In this document: positions 12,601 through 23,440 of the stretch, piece by piece
Position numbering within the stretch: position 1 is the stretch's first letter
Layout: the number at the start of each line of letters is the position of its first letter
NCBI GenBank assembly: GCA_963681505.1
Contig: OY811982.1
Coordinates: 8,493,044 to 8,557,043, forward strand
DNA length: 64,000 nt
Source of the DNA: Eunapius fragilis
Lineage: Eukaryota; Porifera; Demospongiae; Spongillida; Spongillidae
Reading direction: 5' to 3'
Made by a program: the position numbers and the translations under genes
The notes under the pieces: generated by a model
What the model saw: the letters and a program-made list of their open reading frames with translations, nothing else
Told to the model about the DNA's origin: nothing
Databases searched by the model: none

Positions 12601-15600
12601 ACTATACAATTCATACAGCAATGTTTATTAACTTTCAATGGACTGACTCACCTCGCCTTGAATATTTATTGCAACACGACGAATGTAAGAGAGATAATAT
12701 TCCTCGGAAGCAATATGACTACCACCCCTTAGAGCAGGGTGTGATGGAGTATCACCATCCTGGAATGGATACAATAGTCCTGTCAACATGGTGGGTATGT
12801 ATACAGGTATATAGTCATGGTATCATATCCAATTAACACCTGGTGGTTACTGTGTAAACAAATAGCCCAAGACAAGGAGAAGTAGAAATGGATACTGGTT
12901 TTTCAACTGGGTATTGCAATCTAATGGGTCATTTCCCCATCACGCTGTCAAGCACAGAGCCTTATGGATATTTGCAGCTACCAGTTTTAAAAAAATTGGT
13001 GTGAAATGGAGGTTGTTATTTTTTGCAGCCTTAAAATCTCATTAAAAATTCATTACCACATTAACCCCTGTATGCTAACTGGATAAATTTTTACTCGCAA
13101 CTACACAATAGTCTTTGTTATGTGCAAACAGCCGTAACCTATACAAGTCAAGGTTCAAACTATACTCATTTGAAATCATAAAAATTAATCATTCAGGAGG
13201 TCATACTATTTAAACGAGACATCATAGGGTATGCAAATGTATAGCAGTTTCACTCATACCTTAGGGGAGAACATTATATGAAAATATGAGAGAGTGATGC
13301 ATTCAAGGGTGGTAAAAATTTCCATAGACTGACCCCATAGTGGTGCTGCTCAGCACAGGTGATGATATAGTGTCTTTGCTAGCCTAGGGTAAAGGTGGGT
13401 ATAGTATTTGGCCGTACATTTGCTATTTCAAATTGAGCTCAGAAAATTCTAAAAACTAGTCTGAATTTTATTTTCATTGCGCTACAATTAAACAATGCAA
13501 CTGTATGGTCACTAACATTCTCACCTAAACTTCCAACATGCACACATGCATATTTATGGTGATAAAATACAGACCAGTGCTTTAAATCACTAGCCCGTGG
13601 TCTCTTCAACTCGCAAGCGTACACACAGATTTCATGGACATATATGCACACACACACACAAATCACACTATACCTAAGTGAAATCACTGACAAAGATGTC
13701 CATGACCTTCTCCCAGGTGGGAGTACAATTCCACAATGCACCAGCGTAAATTGCCATGTCTAGTCAAACAAAAAAAAAGTATGACTTTCTCTAATGTAGT
13801 TCAAACTTTACCCACCTACTGACCCCATATACCTAGACATGTAGTTCAATTATTTCGTCCTCAGGCTAAACCACTTTTAAATTATGCGGATTTAAAGTTT
13901 CGATGTTTTGCAATAACAATACTTATTCTCAGGGGCGTTCCCATCCATAACTCCCGTAGTCGTTGCAGTTTTGCAGTTGTACGCAGACCTGCACATGTGG
14001 ACTACAATTGGACCACATGCGCATATATAAGTCGAGCATTTGACGGTTAATATGGTAGTTATAGCTAGAACAAGGTAAATGATTATTGCCAAAAAGTCAT
14101 TAACCAAAATAGCAAGTAAACACCAATATGCTAATTATAGCACTTCTCTGCATAAATACATTCATAGTCTTGTGGCTTACATAACCGCTCTGTGAGTATG
14201 TTATGTTTACCACAAGGCAATGAATATATTATGTGGAGAAGGGCTATTCAAATAGCATAGATCAATTTGGGTGTTTACTCACACTTTTGGTTAATAACCC
14301 TTTATAATCTAGATTGCCAATCTGGTATTGTGCTGCTCACTGTTTAAAAACTATCTAGATGCTTGCTACGCAATATCACTTTAATATTTGGCAATTTTGA
14401 ATCAAGGATATTTACCTTGTTCTAGCTGTAACTACCGTATGAGCTGTCAAGCGCTCGACTTATATACATGCATGTGGTCAATTATGGTCCACATGTGTGG
14501 GTCTATGTACCATTGCAAAACTGCAATGACTACAAGAGTTATGGATGGGAATGCCCCCGAGGATAAGTATTGTAACTTTAAATCCGTGTAATTTAAGTCA
14601 TTTGGCCTGGGAACGAAATAATTGAGCTATGTGTGAGGTCAGTAGGTGGGTAAAGTTTGAACTACATTAGTGATGGTCATACTGTTTTTTTGTTAGACTA
14701 GACATGGCTTTACTCAATAGACTGACTCACAGTTATAGTGGAAAGGAGACGTTCCACACAAGTAGTATGACCTCCCCTTGCAGCAAGGTGTAATGGAGTA
14801 TAACCATCCTGGAGTTGGTACAATAGTCCAGTCAACATGGTTGGTATGGTACAGGTACATGGTGTACAATCTCGGATTAACCCGATGTATGGAGATACGT
14901 TGATATTGGTCAAACCATGCACACCATATGCAAAATCACATACACGATCAAGCGATCCAACTAATTAACTGATCGGTGCTCCAATACATCCCACATGGTC
15001 ATGTATAAACAGCTGTAGATGTTTTCTGAAGGTCAATACAACAACAAGGTGAGGGAGGAGTAGGGAGTGGAGGTGGGGAAGAGGATGGGGCAAAGGCTAT
15101 AGCAGATGGATTATTATTAGTCAGATGGATTATAATTAGTCATATTAGATCAGGTTTTGGTGAGGTTGATAGGGTGGTCATGCAGCAGGCTACCTGTGGG
15201 TGGTGGTGGTAAGAGGACCCATCAAGGCATATGATGGCAGAGGGTAACAATGTAAAACTACAACTCCAAGAGCTCTGAGTAGCACCAATGATTTAAGCAA
15301 ACCATATCCGATTCAAACGTTGAGTAGCATACAGGTATTGTTTAAAAGATTACGTTGCACAAGTGTATCTTCCTAACTGATGGGTTATGTAAAAACAAAC
15401 AGGACAAATTAATAGTGACAGAGATCCTTCTAGATATATACTATCATGCAGACTCCCAACAAGTACACTATTGAAATAACCATAACGCATGAGTGCCCAA
15501 TGAGCAAAGTACCAATAATCCACCTACAGCAAAAATCACTTCAGGCTTATCCGTTAGAGAATCAAAAATCAAAAGTGGGAATACCCCCATGAGCAACCAA

Positions 15601-17276
15601 ATATGTGATGTGGATCCAGACATCCATAAAAGGTCAGTACACATCACCAGAGTAATTATGTAGTATCAGTGACGTAGGGATGGGGGGGGGGGGGGGGGGG
15701 CGGGGGGCAGTTCTCCCCAGGAGCCAATCTAAATTTCCTAGTTGTTTGGTACAAATAGCATTGCGGTGCATACTGGACAATAAGCCGAGGAAAGGCTTAT
15801 ATTGGAACAGCAAATTTGTGCCCATGCCAACTGTTATAATATGCACCAGATTTGCTCGATTGGACACCTTGAATGACAAATTCAGATTCTCATTAACACT
15901 GATAACCTAATGAATAAAGAAATTGCATCCACCTGGGAAGTTTTGATTAATCAGATGTAGACAAAATTGAATTCAATATCAAGTATAATGAAGTCTGTTG
16001 ATTACAAGATGCTTCCGGTCATCAATGAGAAAAGATCATTTGAGTGATTAGGCACTACAAAGAGAAGCATTTAAAGACTTATACTTTGACAAAATCAGAG
16101 ATAACATATAGAGGGATTGGAAACGAATCACGTGCGCCATAGACGTTAGCAATTTTAGCGCGTCCTATCCTTGCACGCGTGAATCACACCTACATTGACC
16201 AAAAAAGGGGGCAGAATTGTAGGCTTGAATTGAAGTCTTGAATGTCACACGGTAAAGAAACATGCCTTCTAAAGTTTAAAAAAAGTATTCGATAGTCGAT
16301 CCATTAAAGATTCATTGAATACTTATAGATTCGATTTTGAGCCATTTTTTAACCGAAAAAGAAAAAAAAATTTTACTTTGCGGGGAGAATCCGGCGATCT
16401 AGAAGAACTGTTCTCGTCATTATTTGTGTATTCACTGCTCATAGTCTAGTATGTGCCTACCGCTATGTTGTTTGCGTATAGTATCTTCAGAAACCTCGCT
16501 GTGATGTTTTGGGTATCCTTACTCTTGCGGGGAGCCACGGCTCTTTGTAACGATGGTGGCTGGTTTTGATATACTATTTTGAGAGAGCTATGTTGGTTGT
16601 GTGCCTAGCACATGTTTTTTAAGTTAAATCACATTCCAATCGTTCTGTACATTTCTTCAAAGGTGATGGGTGGGAGTAAATTGAGGTTTCGGCACATTAA
16701 GAAGGGGGAGTTTGGTCATGGCAATTCCTCGCACTAAAGTATATAGAAGGCCTAACCTTGTCAGTACCTGTTCCAGAGGTTATATCTGTATAACCTTCTA
16801 AACGTGTCTGTTATATTAAAATTCTAATTGCTATACAATAATTGCATTTTATGCATAATGCTTTTATATATAGGAATACAAATATTTAGGAGAAACAAAC
16901 ATGCATGAATTATTAATAAATCATGCTACAGTTCAATAAACTTTAAGATGGGAGCCACCTGGAAAGGATTGCTGTCGCATTTGCCCTCACCAGATGCAAT
17001 TTGAGCCTGCTATACAGGTCAGACAGCACAACTGACTTTGGTTTGCCCGATGTGATGGTAAGACGGGAGGCAAGCATCTTAAATGACTCCATGGCTTCCT
17101 TTCCTACATGTATTCGAACCGCTTGTAAGGATTCGTTCGAGGATTGCGCGCGTTAATTAGTGTTGATTTGCCCATTTCCAATCCCTCTATATCTTATCTC
17201 TGACAAAATCATTTACTGAATTCTCAAAAGTTATGCTCCATTACCACCTTACTATTTAATTTACACCTGCCATTCC

Positions 17277-17308
<32 letters not shown>

Positions 17309-19143
17309 TCCCCTCCCAACCTCTTCAACTACATGTATTTATCAATGTCATATTACTTCATACCAACAAGCACTGCCTTTCTACTTCTAACTGTGTGGAT
17401 TGGGGGTTGGGAGGCAGGTACTTTTTTGAAAATTGCCTCCAGGTGCCAAATGCTCACTCTACACCACTGAGTAGTATCCCTGATATCACCACTTCATACA
17501 AGCTCTCCCATCAATCTTCTCTCTGTCCATACCCCACTATACACCACTAATGAAGCAATATCCAATAGAATGACTCACCTCATTTGTACTGTTCACATCA
17601 ATACCAGAAGTGGAAAGGAGACGTTCCACACAAGTAGTATGACCTCCCCTTGCAGCAAGGTGTAATGGAGTATCACCATTCTGGAGTTGTTACAATAATC
17701 CAGTCAACATGGTTGGTATGGTACAGGTACATGGTGTACAATCTCGGTTTAGCCCGATGTATGGAGATACGTTGATATTGGTCAAAGCATGCACACCAGA
17801 ACTACAATATGCAAAATCACATACACGATCAAGCGATCCAACTAATTAACTGATCGGTGCTCCAATACATCCCACATGGTCATGTATAAACAGCTGTAGA
17901 TGTTTTCTGAAGGTCAATACAACAACAAAGTGAAGGAGGAGTAGGGAGTGGAGGAGGTGGGGAAAAGGATGGGGCAAAGCCTGGAGCAGATGGATTATAA
18001 TTATCAAAAAGACATCCAACAAGTACACTATTGAAATAACCATAACACATGAGTGCCCAATGAGCCAAGTACCAATAATCCACCTACAGCAAAAATCACT
18101 TCAGGCTTATCTGTTAGAGAATCAAAAATCAAAAGTGGGAATACCCCCATGAGCAACCAAATATGTGATGTGGAGCCAGACATCCACAGTACACATCACC
18201 AGAATAGTATCATTTTTCTCCACCTCCTCCTCCTCCATAGATGACCGGAATTAGCTGAACGAACATCAACAGACTTCATTACAGACTTCATTATACTTCA
18301 TTTCCGTCTACATCTGATTAATCATAACTTCTTATTAGACATTGACGACCTAATGAAGAGAGAAATTGCATCCAACTGGGAAGTCTTGATTAATCAGATG
18401 TAGACAGAAATGAATTCAGTATCAAGTGTAATGAAGTCTGTTGATTACAAGATGCTCCTGGCAACAGACACCCAAAGTCACCATTAGAACTCATCTCCTT
18501 CATTGTCAGCTATAGAGATGATGTATTCATTAATCTTAGCATCATGCAATTATGACAATAGCAATGTCAATTGCAAGTTTCAAACGCTCATTTAGCTAAT
18601 TTCAGTCATCAATGGGTAAGATCTTTTGAGTGATTTGGCACTACAAAGAGAAGCATTTAAAGACTTAAACTTGACAAAATCATTTACTGAATTGAAGGCA
18701 AGAAAAAGTTCTGTTCTAATACCCTTTTACTATTTACACCTGCCTTTTTTCCCCGACCTCTTCAACTACATGTATAATCAATGTCATATTATTCATACCA
18801 ACAAGCACCCTTTCTACAAGTACCTATAACTGTGACTCTCCCATCAAACTTCTCTCTCACCATACCCCACCGTACACTACTAATGAAGCAATATCTAGTA
18901 ACTTTCTGACTCACCTCAACTGCAGAGTTCACATAAATACCAGGAGTGGAAAGGAGACATTCCACACAAGTAGTATGACCTTCCCTTGCAGCATAGTGTA
19001 ATGTAGTATAACCATCCTGGAGTGGGTACAATAGTTCAGTCAACATGGCAGGTATGGTACAGGTACATGGTCCTGTATAAATAGCTGTAGATGTTTTCTG
19101 AAGGTCAATTAAAGAAACAAGGTGAAGTAGGAGGAGGGTGAAG

Positions 19144-19174
<31 letters not shown>

Positions 19175-22100
19175 AGAAGGTGGGAGCAGATGGATTAGCC
19201 ATATTAGAACAGGTTTTGGTGAGGTTGATAAGGTGGTCATGCAGTAGCTTATGTATGGGTGGTGGTAAGAGGACCCATGGAGGCACATGATGGCAGAGAG
19301 TAACAATGTAAAACTGCAACTCCAAGACTATCATGCAGATTTCCAACAAGAACACCTTCGACATAGTCATAAAACATGAACACGACCCAGCTCACTGGTG
19401 AATGAGGGATGAGAGAGATTAGAGAATCAAAAATCATGAAATGGGCATACAGTGGCAGCTCGCTTGAGCGAAAAGTAACAGCTTGCTAGAGCGAAAATAT
19501 AATTATATTCATCCGAAAAAACAAACTGTTGGTGTACTTACCAACACCACCAGTGGTATGACAGCTCCACCTCTAAGTGAAATTCACTGTTATTCGTGGC
19601 TTTGCTGTTACGCAATGTTTCACAATCCGCCCCTTTTCTAAAATTTCATTTCTTACTACGCGCCACACCTACCTGCACCTCTATGCTTTACGTCATGTCT
19701 CTTTCTAGCCAGAATAAGAACTTCAACCTTGCTTTGTTACCTTGGTGGAGACGTGCAACGTGTTAGTTTGTCAATGAGCACGTAAACAACAGTGTATGAG
19801 ATGAGTGATGCATGCCTGGTATCCATTATGCTATGCATATCCTTCCCATGATGCATATCGTGCATGCATGATCTGCTATGGAAAATGTGTATGGTATGAT
19901 ACACAGGTTGCTGCAGCATTACATGTGCTTTATCCCTAGGACAGCTTTGCCCCACCATTCCTACAAAGAACAGGTCACTGGGTCATCGAGGCAGGTAGAC
20001 ATCGCGGACAAATGTCTGTGGAGTAGGGCAGGCAAGGATAACTGCCGTTGGGATTAGTAAAAATTTCTATTGTGTGCCTGTATTTGGATTGTTGAATTTT
20101 TATTGCAAAATCAACAAATTCGTTGAAGACGTTTAGCAGTCATAGTATTCAACAAAAAAGTAAGCAGCATCTCTAGAAAATAGTTCACAAGTTGATGTGT
20201 TCAAATGTTGCTAAGGGTATCCATTGGCATAAGAAAGAAGGCGTATATTAGTTTGGATGCGCACCATGAGTGCGCTTTGTTATCTAGCTATGAACATCTA
20301 CTAACCATTTTACAACGCCAGAAACAACCTCATTATCCACGTAAGTGTTCCTGTTCGTGTGCGTTACCTAAGGGTATCCATATCATACCGTTGTACTCCA
20401 AGGTTACATCCAGCAGAGTTTCGTTCCATTAGGACCTTTATTGGAGCTAGAAAACCGTTGCGTGTTTCAGGAGCCATGAATATAGCCATGAATACTCCAC
20501 AGACATTTGTCCGCAATGTCTACCTGCCTCAATGAGCCAGTGACCTAAACGCAATTGATCTGTGTTCTTTGTAGGAATGGTGGGGCAAAGCTGTCCTAGG
20601 GATAAAGCACATGTAATACTGCAGCAACCTGTGTATCATACCATACACATTTTCCATAGCAGATCATGCATGCCATATGCACCATGGGAAGGATATGCAT
20701 AGCATAATGGATACCAGGCATGCATCACTCATCTTCATACACTGTTGTTTGCGTGCTCACTGACAAACTAACACGTTGCACGTCTCCACCAATGTACATT
20801 AACAAAGCAAGGTTGAAGTTCAGAAAGAGGCATGATGTAAAGCATAGAGGTGCAGGTAGGTGTGGCGCGTAGTAGGAAATGAAATTTTAGAAAAGGGGCA
20901 GATTGCAAAATGTTGCATAACAGCAAAGCAACGAATAACAGTGAATTTCACTTAGAGGGGAAGCTGTCATACCTGCTCTCCCTTCAAAATTATTTTTTTG
21001 CTCTAGCGAGCTGTTACTTTTCGCTCAAGCGAGCCGCAACTGTATCTCCAAGTGTGTTGTGTAGATCCAGACATCCACAAAAGGTCATTACATATCACCA
21101 GAGAGACTATATAACCTGCTCTCCCTTCAAAATTCTCTGTCCATATCCTACCGATTCCTACCATACACTACATTTTCATAACGGTAAATATCTATTAACT
21201 TTCAGTAGACTGGCTCACCTTGTCTCCTACATTCAATGAACTGGAAATTAGCCTATCCACAAAAGCATGGTGCAATGGAGTATTATGGTCCTGTAGTGCC
21301 TGTGGGTACAATAGTCCAGACAATATCATATGGGCATGTGCTGTACATGTTTTCTGAAGGTCAATTAAATATTACCACAACAAGGTGAGAAGGAGCAGGG
21401 GTGGATGAGGAGGAAAAGGGGGCGGGGGGAGGGAGGCCGGAGCAGATGGATTAGCCATATTACAATATCCACACAACCCAGCTCCCTGATGAGTGAGGGA
21501 TGTATGCCTCATTGAAAGTACAAAGTACCATGAATTCACCTACAGCAAACGTGACTTAACGGGAACATCCACCACCCTACCCCCACCCCCCAGGACATCA
21601 ACAAAAGATCATTAGGCCATTTTCACATGTGAAATAGCTTCCCGTCCAGAGTTTGATTGACTCCACAGGCGGGCGATAATTTACTTTAAATCGTAGCATA
21701 TCACATATGACTCGTCATCAGCCCACCGCCTACACCTCTTTGAGTGCATAGAGCTTTAGTGTGCGTGATGTCTCCTACTTCAAGTGGCCATATCATTGGG
21801 CATAATTGGGTGCCCCTTACAATGTATGTACCATAACATAAATTGTTCAGGTAATTAGAATAATGCACACAGTGAAGACATTATGTGGGTGGTTTAAAAT
21901 ATCATGGCCATAGGGGAAACTGTAATCACATTTGGAATGGCCTTACAAATTACCAGAGATACAATATAGTACTTCGATATCACCACTTTACCCCTCTCTC
22001 TTCAAAATCCTTTCTGTCCCCATCCTACCATACACTATATTATTCACACAGCAATGTCCATTAACTTTCGATGGACTGACTCACCCAGTGTTGAATGTAC

Positions 22101-23289
22101 GCACCAAAAAGAGGAGTGGAAACGAGACATTGCACACAAATAGTATGACCTCCACTTGCAGCAAGATGTAATGGAGTATCACCACCCTGGAGTGGGTACA
22201 ATAGTTCAGTCCACATGGTGTTCAATAACTTTGTCCATATACATGTGTATTTGCATGACCAAGTACTACATGTACATGTTTGCTCACTCCCCCCCCCCCC
22301 CCCCACCGCCCGCATCCAGGCCTGATTAGTGTAAGTGTATACTATCCAAGTAAGACAAAATGACATTACATACACCACTTCACTCCTTTCACTTCAATTC
22401 TCTGCCCCCCTCCCCCCCCCCCCCCCCCCCCCCAGCAATACTGTTTACGTTGTTACACTCCTGCATAAGCAAGGCCATTAAATGTTTTTCTCATTCAAGG
22501 TAAGGATTGAAGGAAAGGACACAGTTAAAGAGAAGTTCTCCATTCCATTCAAGCTAGTTACCCTTACTAAAGTGATGAATGCATACACCATGGTTACTTC
22601 TAATTCTCTATCATGGATTAAATATTGGAGCCTATCAATAACTCTACACAACTACATGCATCATCTGTAGAAGTAAAGCATTGTACCAATGTGTTAAACA
22701 TGGCCATGATCAGTGCTCATGAGATCTGATGAACTGTTACAACAAAGGCACAAAGTCTTTGGTCTAATACTGCTCATACTGTTGCACAAGTCTATGAGAT
22801 CATACATAACTACTACACTCACCTCATTAGTTGAATTAACAGATGCACCACTTTCGATCAATCTCGTCACTTTATCAATATCATTTTTCTTTGCAGCATC
22901 TGCAAGTTTTTCTTTCTGCAAACGAAACGTTCGTTTCACGAATATTTAAGCACCGCCTCAGGGCTCGTGTTTGAATTTGCAATACCACTGTAGCACACAT
23001 TACTCTGTACCTATCATTGTTACGTGTCTCCCCCCCCCCCCCCCCCCTCCACCCCCGCGGGTCAAATAACCCTTACGTACCCGTATTTGGGGTTTAGGGT
23101 CGAATCACAAGCTTCCGCGCGCACGTGGTAGAGGTCGCGCGGTAACAGTATAATCATTCCTGAAAATTACCTGACGCCCTACCTTGTGCTACGCGAGACT
23201 ACTCAAGATGGCCTCGAGATCACCTTCCTCGTCGTTTTGTTTCATACACTTCCACGTACCTTTTTCTTCATCGATTTTGTTCTCGGCAT
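3462..23289 (-). CDS. ankyrin-repeat gene ending in a P-loop exon (ANK-Roc/STAND-like), 3' end not seen
   Basis: Proposed minus-strand exons in order: 23260-23289 (ATG, 10 aa), 22823-22915, 22085-22186, 21219-21290, 18915-19016, 17579-17680, 14731-14808, 12652-12759, 12225-12326, 6585-6686, 5770-5871, 4943-5044, 4276-4377, 3462-3614. A decayed exon may lie at 3873-3923. All are flanked by AG and GT and all keep phase 0. Most are 102 bp and encode one ankyrin repeat of the type DGDTPLHLAAREGHTTCVER. Exons of 72, 78 and 108 bp are in-frame length variants. The last exon runs from NGRTPLMMA into FSKVILCGDTGAGKSSLAK, a Walker A motif. Ankyrin-Roc (ROCO) proteins and NACHT/STAND proteins both combine these parts, so the domain name is open. 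The role is probably scaffolding or signalling in the cytosol. That the exons form one transcript is inferred from phase, order and matching splice sites. The rest of the GTPase was not found. Confidence 0.6.
5302..5373. mobile_element. 72-bp hairpin MITE in an ankyrin-gene intron
   Basis: An inverted repeat with arms of roughly 30 bp begins CAGGGTTTCCGCCAGCGCC and ends with its near complement. ATGCATATG occurs in each arm. It is probably a tiny MITE. A clear target duplication could not be read. Confidence 0.6.
7837..8697. mobile_element. possible element nested between the left TIR and the transposase gene
   Basis: A second inverted repeat bounds this interval: GCGCCACTACTGTTTC followed by GTGGGTCAAAA near 7837-7880, and the complement of GCGCCACTATTGTTC with GTGGGTCAAAA near 8668-8697. 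This may be an older insertion carried inside the pogo element, or part of its own subterminal structure. No target duplication was seen. Confidence 0.4.
8739..10130 (-). CDS. pogo-like transposase (CENP-B HTH plus DDE domain)
   Basis: A single open frame of 463 aa, ATG at 10130. The N terminus (about residues 8-45) has a psq/Brinker-like helix-turn-helix (IRAAAREAGVDEKRVREWKK). Residues about 80-140 look like the CENP-B/Tc5 DNA-binding helix-turn-helix, ending PGWISRFMRRHKF. The DDE/D catalytic core shows MDETAIWADMP (first Asp), VWDTFKCH (second) and TKILQPADVCWN (third), the canonical pogo arrangement. The last 40 residues are strongly acidic. There are no internal stops. The protein would bind the TIRs and cut and paste the element in the nucleus. 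Confidence 0.93.
   Translation of the reverse strand: MSGPIRKKSYSVVFKLQVVSKTETSSIRAAAREAGVDEKRVREWKKQEMELKEMMKNQGKIACKVRKRLSGGGRKVQFLVQEKLIARRILLQRALDVRVLRRDVARFAKDIITNPSFKASPGWISRFMRRHKFVTRVKKTAGQSLPKNVSERIVDYVTTCSKRIRRNQLPLPCIANMDETAIWADMPGNSTIEVREAHTVQIATTGHDKQRITICLAAFADGTKLKPFVVFKGKRIPKEISNVHAAVIKMSDNGWMNEDLTMEWIATVWNDSVDPGSAKRMLVWDTFKCHFTSSVKSLLEESNTDIVAVPGGCTKILQPADVCWNAPFKARYRDLYTAWMSAQNHERTKAGNLQAPSKALLVDWVLRSWESLSSETIRHSFDVCGVTSCDPKVIHYTKYGGLENDAHQRLVKFMQSSPDADDTEEDESEVDDEWSLTQGSDNEDGLDGVEDSEDEVVDSHEID
10779..11838. other. intronic stretch, nothing recognised
   Basis: AT-rich sequence between the pogo element and a MITE. Only short open frames without recognisable motifs. It lies between ankyrin exons 6585-6686 and 12225-12326. 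Confidence 0.4.
11839..11975. mobile_element. 137-bp hairpin MITE
   Basis: The ends CCCATACACTAGGCAACA and its exact complement enclose a second, inner inverted repeat (GCAATT... and ...AATTGC). The left flank, AATCAAAACATAAACCCA, resembles sequence at 6919-6936, suggesting insertion into a repeated intron sequence. Confidence 0.7.
13753..14708. mobile_element. 956-bp foldback element beside an ankyrin exon
   Basis: Long diverged inverted arms (about 13753-14150 and 14270-14708) start GCCATGTCTAGTC and end in the complement. The middle is also palindromic (CTTGTGGCTTACATAAC and its partner around 14190-14230). The right end lies only 22 bp from the donor side of ankyrin exon 14731-14808, the exon that has lost 24 bp. 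No coding sequence is present. Confidence 0.75.
14809..15660. repeat. segmental duplication, copy A
   Basis: Intron sequence beside ankyrin exon 14731-14808 is nearly identical to sequence beside exon 17579-17680. For example, CAACATGGTTGGTATGGTAC occurs at about 14835 and 17705. The similarity resumes at 15466-15620 (against 18018-18186) and at 15920-16096 (against about 18380-18681). This is a recent tandem duplication of an exon plus intron unit of about 2.9 kb. Confidence 0.8.
15678..15706. repeat. poly(G) tract
   Basis: A run of about 20 G, one C, then six more G, inside an ankyrin-gene intron. It is one of many such tracts in the window. Confidence 0.95.
16097..17201. mobile_element. 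1.1 kb non-autonomous TIR element, 9-bp TSD, MULE-like
   Basis: The ends read AGAGATAACATATAGAGGGA and, complemented from the right, AGAGATAAGATATAGAGGGA, continuing for about 27 bp of TIR. GACAAAATC flanks both sides (16088-16096 and 17202-17210). The duplicated intron copy has a single GACAAAATC at 18673-18681 with no element, so the insertion boundaries are directly supported. No open frame of note lies inside. A 9-bp duplication is typical of Mutator-like elements, but the superfamily is inferred from that alone. Confidence 0.88.
17277..17307. repeat. poly(C) tract
   Basis: About 30 consecutive C in an ankyrin-gene intron. The corresponding duplicated region near 18750 has only a short C run. 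Confidence 0.95.
17681..18681. repeat. segmental duplication, copy B, with empty target site
   Basis: This is the partner of copy A. It lacks the 1.1 kb element found at 16097-17201 and has the uninterrupted site TTGACAAAATCATTTACTGA near 18671-18690. Confidence 0.8.
19450..21042. mobile_element. 1.6 kb element with about 560-bp inverted arms, TA TSD
   Basis: The ends are CAGTGGCAGCTCGCTTGAGC on the left and, complemented, CAGTTGCGGCTCGCTTGAGC on the right, each next to TA (19448-19449 and 21043-21044). The inverted arms run to about 20020 and from about 20493. The central 470 bp is single copy with no clear gene. CAGTnGC termini and TA duplication point to a mariner-related non-autonomous foldback element. 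It lies in an intron of the ankyrin gene. Confidence 0.8.
22187..22822. other. ankyrin-gene intron with two long poly(C) tracts
   Basis: Poly(C) runs occur near 22288-22304 and 22403-22434. Nothing else is recognised. The interval separates ankyrin exons 22085-22186 and 22823-22915. Confidence 0.5.
23260..23289 (-). CDS. probable first coding exon of the ankyrin gene
   Basis: ATG at 23289 opens a 10-codon exon (MPRTKSMKKK) followed by the donor GTACGTG. Joined in phase 0 to 22823-22915, where the acceptor TTCGTTTGCAG precedes KEKLADAAKKNDIDKVTRLI, it gives a plausible ankyrin N terminus. An alternative start inside the next exon (ATG at 22939) would skip this exon. Confidence 0.5.
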
Positions 23290-23440
23290 ATCTTGATCAT
23301 AAAAGTACTTTTTTTGCCGCTAGTTTCTGTCGCTTGAGTACAGCGAATTAGATGGATCGACTGCAGCGATGGGGGTACCGCAACCAAAAATTTTCGGCCC
23401 GGAACAGCACCGTATTATTGTAATAACGAAAGCGCGCGCA

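Noticed and set aside
13439..13741. 100-codon minus-strand frame
   Set aside because: Contains a short AC repeat and no domain. It lies in an ankyrin-gene intron beside a foldback element.
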